Part shown: piece by piece, positions 17,429-26,654 of the stretch
Numbering within the stretch: position 1 is the first letter of the stretch
Layout of the letters: each line of letters begins with the position of its first letter
Assembly: GCF_000337815.1 (NCBI RefSeq)
Contig: NZ_AOLN01000006.1
Location: 62,001 to 126,000 of the forward strand
Origin: Haloferax mucosum ATCC BAA-1512
GTDB lineage: Archaea; Halobacteriota; Halobacteria; Halobacteriales; Haloferacaceae
DNA length: 64,000 bases
Direction of reading: 5' to 3'
The notes under the pieces: generated by a model
The model's database searches: none
Told to the model about the DNA's origin: nothing
Seen by the model: the letters and a program-made list of their open reading frames with translations, nothing else
Made by a program: the position numbers and the translations under genes

Positions 17429-17864
17429 ACTCCCAGCCGTACCGCGCGGCACTAGCCGTCTTCCACGGCCGTACGAGCAGTGCCGGTATCCCGTACTGCC
17501 GGTATTCATGAGCACCGTAGGGGTGCAGTCCAGCGAAGCGTCATCAGCCCCCTACATTTCGGCGGCGCCCCCGAGGGTCCCGAACCAACACCACCTACCG
17601 TTCGAAAATTGGGAATCTCGGCGGTCGCGCGCAGTCGGATTCAGATCGCTCACGCGAGAGACGAAGCCATCTGTGACACCGTCTCTCGTTCGGCCGGAAC
17701 GCTGTCTGGGTTCACGAGGTGCCCAGGTATTGACGTGTCGTCTGAGGGTGTTACATTCGACCCGACGCCGTGTCGCGGTCACCGACTCCTCCTTCCGAAC
17801 GCACGACGTCGAGCGACCGCTGTCGTCGATGACGTGCCTCGGTAAAAACCGCGAGTTGTGCCGC
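17429..17864. other. Gap between convergent halolysin and EF-1 alpha genes
   Basis: These 436 bases hold no convincing gene. A short hairpin, GCACC pairing with GGTGC at 17512-17526, and a nine-base direct repeat TGCCGGTAT at 17480 and 17497 may mark transcript ends. Several open frames exist on both strands but read as low-complexity Arg/Thr/Ser text. Ribosomal protein S10, which often follows EF-1 alpha in archaea, is absent. Confidence 0.5.
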
Positions 17865-19127
17865 TTATTCGTTGACTTCGAGCACCTTGCCGGCCGCGAT
17901 GGTCTGGCCCATGTCGCGGATTGCGAAGCTTCCGAGTTCAGCAATCTCCGAGGACGGTTCGATGCTGAGCGGTTTCTGCGGACGAAGCGTGACGACGGCG
18001 GCGTCCCCGGCCTTGATGAAGTCCGGATTCTCTTCTGCAACCTCGCCCGATGCGGGGTCGAGTTTCTGGTCGATCGATTCGAACGTACACGCGACCTGCG
18101 CCGTGTGAGCGTGGATGACCGGCGTGTAGCCGGCGGTGATGACCGAGGGGTGTTGCATGACGACGATTTGGGCGCTGAACGTCTTGGCGACCGACGGCGG
18201 GTCGTCGGCCGGGCCGCACACGTCTCCGCGGCGGATATCGTCTTTGCCGACGCCGCGGACGTTGAACCCGACGTTGTCGCCCGGTCCGGCCTCGGGGACC
18301 TCCTCGTGGTGCATCTCGATCGTCTTGACCTCGCCACCGGCGTCAGACGGCATGAAGCGGACGTTGTCTCCTGTCTTCAGAACCCCCGTTTCGACGCGCC
18401 CGACCGGAACGGTTCCGATACCGGAGATAGTGTACACATCCTGAATCGGGACGCGAAGCGGGGCGTCGGTCGGTGGCGACGGCTCCGGAAGATTGTTGAG
18501 CGATTCGAGCACCGTCGGCCCGTCGAACCACGACATGTTCTCCGACGATTCGGCGATATTGTCGCCCTCGAACGCCGAGATGGGGATGAAGCCGGCGTCG
18601 TCGGAGTTGAACCGCACCTGATTCAGGAGCTGTTGGACCTCCTCTTTGACCTGCTTGTAGGAGTCTTCGCTGTAATCGACGACGTCCATCTTGTTGACTG
18701 CGATGATGAGTTCCTCGATGCCGAGCGTGCGCGCGAGGAAGACGTGCTCGCGGGTCTGCGGGGCGACGCCGTCGTCGGCCGCGACGACCAAAATCGCGTG
18801 GTCGGCCTGCGACGCGCCCGTAATCATGTTCTTCACGAAGTCGCGGTGACCGGGCGTATCGACGATGGTGAAGTAGTATTTGTCCGTGTCGAACCGTTGG
18901 TGTGCGATGTCGATGGTGACGCCGCGTTCGCGTTCTTCGGCGAGGTTGTCCATGACGTAGGCGAACTCGAAGCCCGACTTGCCCTTGGACTCCGCTTCCT
19001 CGCGGTGCTGTTCGATGATGTGTTCCGGTACGCTACCTGTCTCGAACAAGAGTCGGCCAACGAGCGTCGATTTCCCGTGGTCAACGTGTCCGATGATGGC
19101 TAAGTTTTGGTGTGGTTTGTCTGCCAT
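17865..19127 (-). CDS. tuf: Elongation factor 1-alpha (aEF1A/EF-Tu type)
   Basis: The 420-residue GTPase delivers aminoacyl-tRNA to the ribosome. G-domain motifs are intact: GHVDHGKST at 13-21, the switch region [16 protein letters not shown] and NKMDVVD. The two beta-barrel domains follow, ending near [15 protein letters not shown]. Most haloarchaeal sequences I remember read DCPGH rather than DTPGH, and several other positions differ. It is a single gene here without fusA or rpsJ beside it, so it may be a second copy rather than the str-operon gene. Confidence 0.9.
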   Translation of the reverse strand: MADKPHQNLAIIGHVDHGKSTLVGRLLFETGSVPEHIIEQHREEAESKGKSGFEFAYVMDNLAEERERGVTIDIAHQRFDTDKYYFTIVDTPGHRDFVKNMITGASQADHAILVVAADDGVAPQTREHVFLARTLGIEELIIAVNKMDVVDYSEDSYKQVKEEVQQLLNQVRFNSDDAGFIPISAFEGDNIAESSENMSWFDGPTVLESLNNLPEPSPPTDAPLRVPIQDVYTISGIGTVPVGRVETGVLKTGDNVRFMPSDAGGEVKTIEMHHEEVPEAGPGDNVGFNVRGVGKDDIRRGDVCGPADDPPSVAKTFSAQIVVMQHPSVITAGYTPVIHAHTAQVACTFESIDQKLDPASGEVAEENPDFIKAGDAAVVTLRPQKPLSIEPSSEIAELGSFAIRDMGQTIAAGKVLEVNE

Positions 19128-19156
19128 GGATACTCAGGGCACTGTCGCCCAGTTTG

Positions 19157-19165
19157 GTAAAATAT
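19157..19165 (-). promoter_or_regulatory. TATA-like box of the EF-1 alpha gene
   Basis: On the minus strand this reads CATATTTTAC, with transcription expected about 10 bases before the ATG at 19127. The short leader fits a highly expressed gene. Confidence 0.45.
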
Positions 19166-19980
19166 GACACGCAGGGGTAAATCCGTTTCCCGGGAAACGA
19201 CGTATTTCGTCGGTCAATCGAACGGCGGCGCTCGTTCGGTAGCCACTGCAAAACGCGTCTTCGTGCGCGGTCGTCGCTCGCCGGGCGACGTTGCTCGGTG
19301 GTCGGTGTTGTTGCCGACGGTTCGACTCTCAAATCGGTCGCGGGGCCGACCGGACGTTAGCACGCGCTTAACCCGGGGAGTCAGTCACACCGGAAAACGA
19401 CTGTACAAAAGACCGTTCGAAAGTGGAGACGCAACTGGTGCGTAACGCAGAACCCTCAGAGACTGCGCATCGCGGCCGCCATATCAGCGAACGTGGCCGT
19501 GCGACGAACGGATGGCTTGTGTGCGTCAACGTCCTCGGAATTTGCTCTTACAACAATCATAGTAACTACTTCTATCGAATGGATAATAAATATATTTGAG
19601 ATTATTATCTATTATAGTTCTCCAATTCACACGCTTGTCGAGCAACACGGTGACGAATCCGGTTGTTACTGGCCTGTGACCAAACAGAGGACCACCCTGC
19701 CCGATGAAATTTGTTGTCGATAACGCGTTAGTGTGGAATGTCAGTCAGCAGACGAAGCGACCACCGAGTAACACCGGAGAAACACCACGGTCTATTTTAA
19801 ACGCCATTGCACGCGAAGAGCCTCTTGAGTAGGTCTGGATTGCCCGGTAATAGATTCGATATCGTCACACGCAGTTTATAGTCTGATTCGCGGCGGAGTC
19901 TCGGGTTACAGTTGGGTGGCAGTTTTCGCCACTCGGGTTGCGGGTTTGTGGTGTTTTTTCCGGGTCGTGAGCGCCAGTTA

Positions 19981-19996
19981 GTGCAAGAATATGCAC
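19981..19996. promoter_or_regulatory. Inverted repeat upstream of the gcv promoter
   Basis: GTGCA and TGCAC are separated by six bases and end 26 bases before the gcv TATA-like box, where an activator might sit. It is a candidate site for glycine-responsive control; no regulator gene is adjacent. Confidence 0.35.
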
Positions 19997-20022
19997 ACAC
20001 CGCGAGAGAAGATACCAAAGCA

Positions 20023-20030
20023 TTACTTAT
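20023..20030 (+). promoter_or_regulatory. TATA-like box of the gcv operon
   Basis: TTACTTAT is centred about 25 bases before the ATG at 20051. It supports that start over the GTG nine bases upstream and implies a leaderless gcv message. Confidence 0.5.
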
Positions 20031-20050
20031 CGTAGTTCGCAGTGGCCCGT

Positions 20051-21145
20051 ATGGGCCTTCGAAAGCCGCCGTTGTACGACGTCCACGCAGACGCTGGGGC
20101 GACGTTCACCGAGTTCGGCGGATGGGACATGCCGGTGGAGTACGACTCCATCAAGGCAGAACACGCGGCCGTCCGCGAGTCCGTCGGCATCTTCGATGTT
20201 TCGCACATGAGCGAACTCGAAGTGTCCGGGCCGGACGCGACCGCGCTGATGCAACGCCTGACGACGAACGACGTGACGGCCCTCGACCCGGGTGATTCGC
20301 AGTACTCGGCCATCGTGAACGACGAGGGCGTCATCATCGACGACACCGTCGTCTACCGACTACCGGACCGAGACGACCGGGTCTATCTCTTCATTCCGAA
20401 CGCCGGTCACGACGAAGAGATGTACGACCGGTGGACCTCGTACCGCGACGAGTGGGACCTCGATGCCACCGTCGAGGATGTCACCGAAGACTGGGCTATG
20501 TTCGCGGTACAAGGGCCTGGTGCACTCGGTACGGTTTCCGAGGCCGCACCCGACGCCAGTCCGGACGACCTCTCGAAGTTCCAAGCGACGTTCGCCGACG
20601 TGGCCGGCGTCGAGTGCTGGGTCGCCCGAACGGGCTACACCGGCGAAGACGGCTTCGAGATTCTCTGTCCGTGGGACGACGCCGAGACCGTGTGGTCGGC
20701 GCTGGACGCCACCCCGTGTGGACTCGGCTCCCGCGACACGCTCCGACTGGAGATGGGATTCCTGCTCTCCGGACAGGACTTCGACCCAGAAACTGAACCT
20801 CGAACACCCTACGAAGCCGGTATCGGCTTCGTCGTCAAACTGGACACTCAGTTCGTGGGCCGCGACGCCCTCGAACAGCAACAGGAGGCGGGCATCGACG
20901 AGACGTTCGTCGGTGTCACCCTCCTCGACCGGGGCGTCCCCCGACACGGGTACGACATCGCCACCGAAGACGGCGACGTCATCGGCGTGGTGACGAGCGG
21001 GACGATGAGTCCGACGCTGTCGGAACCCATCGGTCTCGGCTACGTACCCGTCGAATACGCCGCGGACGGAACGAACGTCTCCATTCTCGTCCGCGGCCGT
21101 GAGAAGCGCGCAGAGATAGTCACACCTCCCTTTATCGACCAATAA
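20051..21145 (+). CDS. gcvT: Glycine cleavage system T-protein (aminomethyltransferase)
   Basis: The 364-residue T-protein moves the methylene group from the lipoyl arm of GcvH to tetrahydrofolate, releasing ammonia. The start [17 protein letters not shown] follows the family, with [19 protein letters not shown] near residue 50 and [13 protein letters not shown] near 195. The conserved LRLEMGF loop lines the folate site. The stop shares one base with the gcvH start (TAATG), so the two are coupled. The four gcv genes lie in one unbroken operon, with GcvP split into two subunits as usual in archaea. Confidence 0.96.
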   Translation: MGLRKPPLYDVHADAGATFTEFGGWDMPVEYDSIKAEHAAVRESVGIFDVSHMSELEVSGPDATALMQRLTTNDVTALDPGDSQYSAIVNDEGVIIDDTVVYRLPDRDDRVYLFIPNAGHDEEMYDRWTSYRDEWDLDATVEDVTEDWAMFAVQGPGALGTVSEAAPDASPDDLSKFQATFADVAGVECWVARTGYTGEDGFEILCPWDDAETVWSALDATPCGLGSRDTLRLEMGFLLSGQDFDPETEPRTPYEAGIGFVVKLDTQFVGRDALEQQQEAGIDETFVGVTLLDRGVPRHGYDIATEDGDVIGVVTSGTMSPTLSEPIGLGYVPVEYAADGTNVSILVRGREKRAEIVTPPFIDQ

Positions 21146-21525
21146 TGTTCGAAATTCCCGACGACAGAAAGTACCTGGAATCGCACGAATGGACCACCAC
21201 CGAAAGCGACACCGCCCGCATCGGTATCTCCGACTTCGCACAGGACGAGCTGGGCGACGTCGTCTTCGTCGAACTCCCCGAGGAAGGCGACGAACTCTCC
21301 GCTGGCGATGAGTTCGGCGTCATCGAGAGTATCAAGGCGGTTTCGGACCTTTACGCGCCCATCTCGGGAACGGTCACCGCGGTCAACGAAGACCTGTTCG
21401 ACGCGCCCGAACTCGTCAACGACGACCCCTACGGCGACGGTTGGATGTTCGAGATAGAGCCGTCCGACGCGGACGAGTTCGATAGCCTCCTCTCTCCGGA
21501 GGAGTACCGCGAGCAGACGGAGTGA
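21145..21525 (+). CDS. gcvH: Glycine cleavage system H-protein (lipoyl carrier)
   Basis: The 126-residue acidic carrier holds lipoate on K64, in the motif ESIKAVSD. It shuttles the aminomethyl arm between P- and T-proteins and is regenerated by dihydrolipoamide dehydrogenase, which is not in this window. SHEWT near the start and [18 protein letters not shown] before the lipoyl Lys are typical. It starts one base inside the gcvT stop and ends one base before gcvPA. Confidence 0.96.
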   Translation: MFEIPDDRKYLESHEWTTTESDTARIGISDFAQDELGDVVFVELPEEGDELSAGDEFGVIESIKAVSDLYAPISGTVTAVNEDLFDAPELVNDDPYGDGWMFEIEPSDADEFDSLLSPEEYREQTE

Positions 21526-21526
21526 G

Positions 21527-22870
21527 ATGACGGCTGGAAACGGACGGCGGGCCGGAAGCCCGTACGCTCCACACACCGACGCCGACGAAGCCGCGATGCT
21601 AGACGCAATCGGCGTCGAAAGCGTCGAATCGCTCTTCGATATACCCGAAGAAGTCCGCTTCGATGGCGAGTTTGGCATCGACGGCATGGACGAGAAAGCG
21701 CTTCGACAGTCGCTTTCGGACCTCTTCGCCCGCAACGAGGACTTGACCGAGTTCCTCGGTCGCGGCCACCACGCTCACTACGTGCCGGCGCTCGTCTCCG
21801 ACCTCTCCCGTCGCTCGGAGTTCCTGACCTCCTACACGCAGTACCAGCCAGAGGTCACGCAGGGATTCCTGCAGGTGCTCTTCGAGTACCAGTCGATGCT
21901 GGTCGAACTCACCGGCCTGCCGGTTGCGAACTGCTCGATGTACGACGCCGCGACCGCCCTCGCAGAGGCCGCGCTTCTCGCAAACCGGCTTCGGCGCGGC
22001 GCGAGCGGCCACCGCGTGCTCGTCCCAGCACACATCCAAGACGGTCGCCTCGGCGTCCTCGAAAACTACCTCGGCGGCTCGGACATGGAAATCGGCTCAT
22101 ACCCGATGGACGACGGCGCGGCCGACGTGGACGCGCTTACGGACCTCGTAGACGACGAAACCGTGATGGTCTACGCCGAGAGTCCAACCGTCCGCGGCGT
22201 CATCGAAGAGCGACTCGCGGATATCGGCGACCTCGCCCACGAGAACGACGCGCTGTTTTGTCTCGGAAGCGACCTCGTCGCGCTAGCGCTCCTCGAAGAA
22301 CCCGCGAGCGTCGGTGCCGACGTCGTCGTCGGCGAAGCCGGCGCGCTTGGTCTCGGGACGGCCTACGGGATGGGTCTCGGTATCTTCGCCACCCGCGAGG
22401 AGTACCTGCGGCAGGTTCCGGGCCGACTCGTCGGCGCGTCGGAAGACGCCGCAGAGAAGCGAGCCTTTACCCTGACGCTCCAGACCCGCGAACAGCACAT
22501 CCGCAAGGAGCGTGCAACCTCGAACATCTGTACGAATCAGGCGTGGGTTGCGCTTCGAACCGCCATGCACATGGCGTGGCTCGGCCCGGACCGCCTCGTC
22601 GATCTCGCTACGGACGCCGTCACCGACGCGCGCGAGCTTGCAGGCCGCCTCGACGACCTCTCGGGCGTGAAGGCGCCGATTTACGACCGCTACCACTTCC
22701 GTGAGTTCGTCGTCCGAACCGACCAACCCGCACCCGCGATCACGAACGACCTCGCGGGGCGTGGCTTCGCGGTGCACGCCCTCGACGACCACCACATCCA
22801 AGTCTGTATCACCGACGTGAACGCCGACGCCGCGGACGAACTGGTCGCGGCCTTCGAGGAGGTAGTCTGA
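21527..22870 (+). CDS. gcvPA: Glycine dehydrogenase (decarboxylating) subunit 1
   Basis: The 447-residue subunit is the N-terminal half of the P-protein, which decarboxylates glycine. It has the PLP-enzyme fold but not the PLP-binding Lys, which is in GcvPB. Recognisable text includes the region from [15 protein letters not shown] to [23 protein letters not shown], and [15 protein letters not shown]. Its stop overlaps the gcvPB start by one base (TGATG), fixing the start of the next gene. Confidence 0.95.
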   Translation: MTAGNGRRAGSPYAPHTDADEAAMLDAIGVESVESLFDIPEEVRFDGEFGIDGMDEKALRQSLSDLFARNEDLTEFLGRGHHAHYVPALVSDLSRRSEFLTSYTQYQPEVTQGFLQVLFEYQSMLVELTGLPVANCSMYDAATALAEAALLANRLRRGASGHRVLVPAHIQDGRLGVLENYLGGSDMEIGSYPMDDGAADVDALTDLVDDETVMVYAESPTVRGVIEERLADIGDLAHENDALFCLGSDLVALALLEEPASVGADVVVGEAGALGLGTAYGMGLGIFATREEYLRQVPGRLVGASEDAAEKRAFTLTLQTREQHIRKERATSNICTNQAWVALRTAMHMAWLGPDRLVDLATDAVTDARELAGRLDDLSGVKAPIYDRYHFREFVVRTDQPAPAITNDLAGRGFAVHALDDHHIQVCITDVNADAADELVAAFEEVV

Positions 22871-24291
22871 TGAACTTCGACCAAGCCCGATTCAGCCGCG
22901 ACGACGTGTACGAGCCGCTTCTGTCCGAAAAGGACAGCACCACCGTCGAGGTCGATTCGGAGGGCGTCCTCCCCGACGACCTCACCCGCGACGAACTCAC
23001 GCTCCCTGGGCTTTCGGAGCCGCAACTGGCGCGTCACTACACGCGCCTGTCGCAGATGAACTACAGCGTCGAGCTCGGGCCGTACCCGCTCGGGTCGTGT
23101 ACGATGAAGTACAACCCCTCGTTCACCGAGGATGTCGCGGCCGACCCCAACGCCGCCGTTCACCCCGACCGCTCCGACCGAACGATTCAGGGAACACTCG
23201 GCTTGCTCCACGGACTTCAGGAGCACCTCGCCGACATCGGTGGAATGGACGCCGTGACGCTCCAACCACCGGCGGGTGCCGCGGGCGAGTTCACGGGAAT
23301 CCTCGTCGCAAAAGCGTACCACGAGTCCCGAAACGATGACCGCTCGGAGATTATCATCCCCTCGTCGGCCCACGGGACGAACTTCGCGTCCGCCGCGATG
23401 GCCGGTTACGACGTGGTCGAACTCCCCTCGGACGACGACGGCCGCGTCGATATGGAAGCGCTCGACGCCGCTATCTCCGAGGAGACGGCGGCACTCATGC
23501 TCACGAATCCGAACACGCTCGGTCTGTTCGAGCGCGACATCATCGAAATCGCCGAGATGGTCCACGGCGCGGGCGGCCTGCTCTACTACGACGGCGCGAA
23601 CCTCAACGCCCTCTTAGGCCGCGCTCGCCCCGGAGACATGGGCTTCGACATCATGCACTACAACGTCCACAAGACGTTCGCCACGCCGCACGGCGGCGGC
23701 GGTCCCGGTGCCGGCCCAGTCGGCGTCGTCGAAGACCTCACCGAGTTCCTGCCGAGTCCGATGGTCCGCGAAACCGCCTCTGGCTACGAGCAGTACGAAC
23801 CCGAATCGTCCATCGGCAAGGTTCACGGCTTCACCGGCAACTGGTTGGTGCTCGTCAAGGCGTACGCCTACATCGCTCGCCTGGGTGACAGCGGTCTCGC
23901 CGACTCCAGCGCCAAGGCTGTGTTGAACGCTAACTACCTCGCCTCGCAGGTCGATTTGGAGGTTCCGTATGGACCGTTCCACCACGAGTTCGCGGCGACC
24001 GCCGGCGACAGAGACGCCGCCGACGTCGCAAAGCGCATGCTCGACTACGGCGTCCACCCGCCGACGACGAAGTGGCCCGAACTCGTCTCGCAGGCGATGC
24101 TCACAGAACCCACGGAAGTCGAGGATAAGGCGTCCTTAGACGACCTCGCACACGCGTTCAACGCCGCGTACGCTGACGCCGACGAGGTGCTCGAATCTGC
24201 GCCCTCGAAGACGAGCGCTCGCCGCATCGACCAGGTGTCCGCGGCCCGGGACCCACGTCTTTCGTGGCAGGCGCTCGAACAGGACGAATAA
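22870..24291 (+). CDS. gcvPB: Glycine dehydrogenase (decarboxylating) subunit 2
   Basis: The 473-residue subunit is the catalytic, PLP-binding half of the P-protein. The PLP Schiff-base Lys is K268 in VHKTFATPHGGGGPG, the classic motif. TLGLLHGLQEHLADIGGMDAVTLQPPAGAAGE near residue 110 and SSAHGTNFASAAMAGYDV near 165 mark the family. It works as a heterodimer or heterotetramer with GcvPA. It is the last gene of the operon and ends at a bidirectional hairpin. Confidence 0.96.
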   Translation: MNFDQARFSRDDVYEPLLSEKDSTTVEVDSEGVLPDDLTRDELTLPGLSEPQLARHYTRLSQMNYSVELGPYPLGSCTMKYNPSFTEDVAADPNAAVHPDRSDRTIQGTLGLLHGLQEHLADIGGMDAVTLQPPAGAAGEFTGILVAKAYHESRNDDRSEIIIPSSAHGTNFASAAMAGYDVVELPSDDDGRVDMEALDAAISEETAALMLTNPNTLGLFERDIIEIAEMVHGAGGLLYYDGANLNALLGRARPGDMGFDIMHYNVHKTFATPHGGGGPGAGPVGVVEDLTEFLPSPMVRETASGYEQYEPESSIGKVHGFTGNWLVLVKAYAYIARLGDSGLADSSAKAVLNANYLASQVDLEVPYGPFHHEFAATAGDRDAADVAKRMLDYGVHPPTTKWPELVSQAMLTEPTEVEDKASLDDLAHAFNAAYADADEVLESAPSKTSARRIDQVSAARDPRLSWQALEQDE

Positions 24292-24309
24292 CGAAAAATC
24301 TCTTTTTCG
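24292..24309. terminator. Bidirectional terminator between gcvPB and a zinc-ribbon gene
   Basis: CGAAAAA pairs with TTTTTCG across a TCTC loop, giving a T-run on both strands. It starts just after the gcvPB stop and ends five bases before the stop of the convergent gene, so it can end both transcripts. Confidence 0.7.
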
Positions 24310-24313
24310 GCGG

Positions 24314-24490
24314 TTACGCTTCGGCGTTGGCGTAGGTCTCCACGTCGTCGGTGATGTGGATGTAGCCGTAGTCGCACTCGGTGCAGTGCCACTTGGTCTT
24401 CTTACCGAGGTGAACGAGCATGCTGGCGGCGAGGTAGAACGTGTCGTTACCGCAACCCGGGCATTCGCGTTCGATTTCGAGGTCGCTCAT
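24314..24490 (-). CDS. Small zinc beta-ribbon protein
   Basis: This 58-residue protein has two CxxC pairs, CPGCG near residue 10 and CTECD near residue 38, flanking a short hydrophobic segment. It starts MSDLEIERECPGCG and ends in an acidic tail. It belongs to the small haloarchaeal zinc-ribbon proteins of unknown role. A longer frame upstream reads as non-family text. Convergent with gcvPB. Confidence 0.78.
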   Translation of the reverse strand: MSDLEIERECPGCGNDTFYLAASMLVHLGKKTKWHCTECDYGYIHITDDVETYANAEA

Positions 24491-24702
24491 ACCCGGTTTC
24501 TGTCGGGGTCGTTGTTGAAGATATTGGTTCGTCAGCGGGTGTTTAACAGCGTGATAAATCAAATAGTGCGATATGAAATTCAGTCCTGAACTGAAAACTC
24601 GACAGGTGCCCGATAGAGGGGTGTTTCTACTGTTCCAATGACGAATACCGCAGAAGTGTCGGCAATTCTATTGTACGAGCAACCAAACTCCCGTACGAAG
24701 CG

Positions 24703-24948
24703 ATGACGGATACACTCACGAAGATCAAAGCGCGCTTGCTCACCTTCGACGTGGACGCGTGGAATCACCCACGGCGGGCACAGTTACTCTCCGTACTGTT
24801 TCTCGCTTTCGGTGGCGTGGTGAGCCTTCTCCTCCAAACGGAACTGGCTCACCGAGGGTACACCGTCGAACCGCGTGGTGTATTCACGGTCCTAATTATG
24901 CTTAGCGTTCAAATCGTCGGTCTCGTCGGACTTGCAGTACTCGATTGA
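24703..24948 (+). CDS. Short two-helix membrane protein, possibly a truncated gene
   Basis: The 81-residue product starts MTDTLTKIKARLLTFDVD and has two membrane helices (about residues 28-45 and 60-80), then stops in the middle of hydrophobic text. The same reading frame continues past two stops into a decayed permease-like sequence, so this may be the front of one broken gene rather than a complete protein. A TATA-like TTCTATTG near 24664 is at leaderless distance. Confidence that it is translated is moderate. Confidence 0.5.
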   Translation: MTDTLTKIKARLLTFDVDAWNHPRRAQLLSVLFLAFGGVVSLLLQTELAHRGYTVEPRGVFTVLIMLSVQIVGLVGLAVLD

Positions 24949-24963
24949 AGGTCCGGTCGCGCG

Positions 24964-25361
24964 TGAATCTCCGCGGCGGTTACCTCTCGGTACCGAGCAC
25001 TAGGTATCATCGGTGCCACGTATTTGTGTTTCAGCACCATCGGCGGAGTCTGGTCAGCAGTGGTGTACCCGCTTTCGTCGCTCTTGTTCACCGGAAGTTC
25101 CTTTTCACGGGTGAGTTTGCGAACGACCGCTTTTTCGCTCTTGGGTCTTCAGTACTTCCCACATGGGTCCGCTACACAGGTCGGCTCAACCCATCCACTA
25201 CGTATTATCTTGGGCAAGAGTGGCTAGTCACAGTATTCGGCCCTCCCAAGCAAGACGTTGGTCTCTTCCCGAACCTGTTCGGCCTCCTCGTGCTCATTCT
25301 GCTCGGCACATTGCCACTCATCTGGGGCTATCGGCGGTTCGAGCAAGCTGACCTGAGCTGA
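24964..25361 (+). pseudogene. Decayed ABC-2-type permease remnant
   Basis: In the frame of the preceding gene, after stops at 24946 and 24964, the text ISAAVTSRYRALGIIGATY and then GGVWSAVVYPLSSLLFTG appears. After about 25100 the membrane-protein text switches frame to LGSSVLPTWVRYTGRLNPS, then FPNLFGLLVLILLGTLPLIW, and ends GYRRFEQADLS. That ending and the W...LNP segment are typical of haloarchaeal ABC-2 permeases (usual ending RRFERADL). LFTG occurs twice near the break, in two frames, suggesting a small duplication or insertion caused the shift. Confidence 0.5.
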
Positions 25362-25460
25362 GCTGAGACACGCTGGGGAAGACAGCAGTCACCAACGATT
25401 CCCACGTATTGTCTGGCTCTCTTTACTGTCTATCGCACAACCCCGAGACGAACGTCGATG

Positions 25461-25592
25461 TCACCGGACGATTCGGTCGAGTTCGTTCGTTATCGCTCTC
25501 GCCCGCTGTTCGTATAACTCACCCTCCGGGTCGTACCAAAACGGAAGTGCCGGCACGTCAACCTTGTGTGTCTGAGCGATACCGTCGGAGCG
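25461..25592 (-). pseudogene. C-terminal fragment of an unidentified protein
   Basis: On the minus strand a clean 43-residue tail reads SDGIAQTHKVDVPALPFWYD, then PEGELYEQRARAITNELDRI and a stop. It looks like real coding sequence with good composition. Upstream the frame stays open only as meaningless Arg/Cys/His text and offers no start. It is best explained as the 3' end of a deleted gene. I do not recognise the family. Confidence 0.4.
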
Positions 25593-25658
25593 ACAGCGAT
25601 GAAGGCGACGACAGGCGCGAATACGCCGTCGATGCGTAGTAATAGAATTAGTGACTAG

Positions 25659-26654
25659 TTACGCGTCGCTGGAGTCGATGCTTCCCAGTTCGGGGACGGA
25701 ATCGTCGCTCGCGCGTTCCTGTAGTTTGCCGGCGATGACGGAGACGGTGTAGATGGCGACCGCGACGAGGACGATAACGCCCCCGGCGGTTGCGCCGCCG
25801 TAGTACGACAGGCCGATTCCGAGGAGAACCGCGAGTTCAGCGAGGACCACGGAGACCAGAAGCGACTGGGTGAAACTCTTCGAGACCTGCGCCGCGCCCG
25901 CGACGGGGACGACGAGCATCGCGGCGACGAGGATGACGCCCATAATCTGCATCGCACCGACGACGACTAGCGCGGTGAGCATGACCATCACGCGGTTGTA
26001 CCACGTGACCGAGATACCGGAGACCGCGGCCGCGGTTTCGTCGAAGGTGACGTAGAGCAGTTGGTTTCGAGTGAGCGCAATCGTTGCGACGATGATGCCG
26101 AAGAGAACGAGGAGGATAGCCGCGTTCTCGGCGGAGACCGTCGAGAGGTTCCCGAAGAGATACTGGTTGATGCCGACTGCGAGACCGCCCGCGTTGAGGC
26201 TGATGAGCACCGTCCCCAGCGCGAACCCGGTCGAGAGGACGATTGCCATCGACACGTCGTTGTAGGCGTCGGTCGCCTCGGAGATGAGTTCGATGAGGAG
26301 CGCCGCGATGACGGCGACGACGACGGCGGTTAGATACGGCGAGACGCCGAGGCTGAACACGCCGTTGAGGAACAGGCCGACGGCGACGCCGGCGAAGGCA
26401 GTGTGTGCTAGTGCGTCGCCGATGAGCGCGAGCTGTCGGTGGACGAGGAACGTTCCGATGAGGGGAGCCATCACGCCGATACAGAGTCCGACGAGGATGG
26501 CGCGGTGCATGAACTGGTACTGGAGGAACTCCAATCCAGTCGCGTCGTACAGGCCGAACATCGCCTTCGACCAAAGCGAGAGGAGCCAGTAGAACGGCGC
26601 GAGAACCGCATCTAAGGGTCCGGCCTGTAACAGGGCAAACAGTTCGACGTGCAT
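25659..26654 (-). CDS. Metal ABC transporter permease (ZnuB/MntB type)
   Basis: The 331-residue membrane protein has about nine helices. Family signatures include FLVHRQLALIGDALAHTAFAGVAVG near residue 65, the mid-protein GINQYLFGNLSTVS and ILVAAMLVVPVAGAAQ. It forms the channel for Zn(II) or Mn(II). It has an N-terminal extension of about 45 residues before the first conserved helix. Its start overlaps the ATPase stop by one base. Together the three genes at 25.7-28.6 kb form one operon. Confidence 0.92.
   Translation of the reverse strand: MHVELFALLQAGPLDAVLAPFYWLLSLWSKAMFGLYDATGLEFLQYQFMHRAILVGLCIGVMAPLIGTFLVHRQLALIGDALAHTAFAGVAVGLFLNGVFSLGVSPYLTAVVVAVIAALLIELISEATDAYNDVSMAIVLSTGFALGTVLISLNAGGLAVGINQYLFGNLSTVSAENAAILLVLFGIIVATIALTRNQLLYVTFDETAAAVSGISVTWYNRVMVMLTALVVVGAMQIMGVILVAAMLVVPVAGAAQVSKSFTQSLLVSVVLAELAVLLGIGLSYYGGATAGGVIVLVAVAIYTVSVIAGKLQERASDDSVPELGSIDSSDA

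Larger units (their letters stand above)
19128..20050. other. 923-base gene-poor region between EF-1 alpha and gcvT
   Basis: No gene here is convincing. The first part holds the EF-1 alpha promoter. Around 19549-19630 the sequence becomes unusually AT-rich, with AATAAATATATTTGAGATT at its core; the surrounding GC is normal for the genome. A 42-codon frame at 19704-19832 starts MKFVVDNAL, which resembles the start of PIN-like DUF5615 toxins but then loses all similarity. Near 19870-19960 a TATA-like GTTTATAG, a 5-bp hairpin and a six-T run could form a small RNA. The last part is the gcv promoter. The region looks like a relic of lost genes plus regulatory DNA. Confidence 0.4.

Noticed and set aside
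17373-19103. A 576-codon open frame opposite the EF-1 alpha gene
   Set aside because: It mirrors the EF-1 alpha reading frame, has no domain, and is rich in Arg and Val. In GC-rich haloarchaeal DNA, long antisense frames are common.
19704-19832. A 42-residue frame beginning MKFVVDNAL
   Set aside because: The beginning resembles PIN-like DUF5615 toxins, but similarity ends after nine residues and the rest is unlike them. It may be a remnant; not enough to call a gene.
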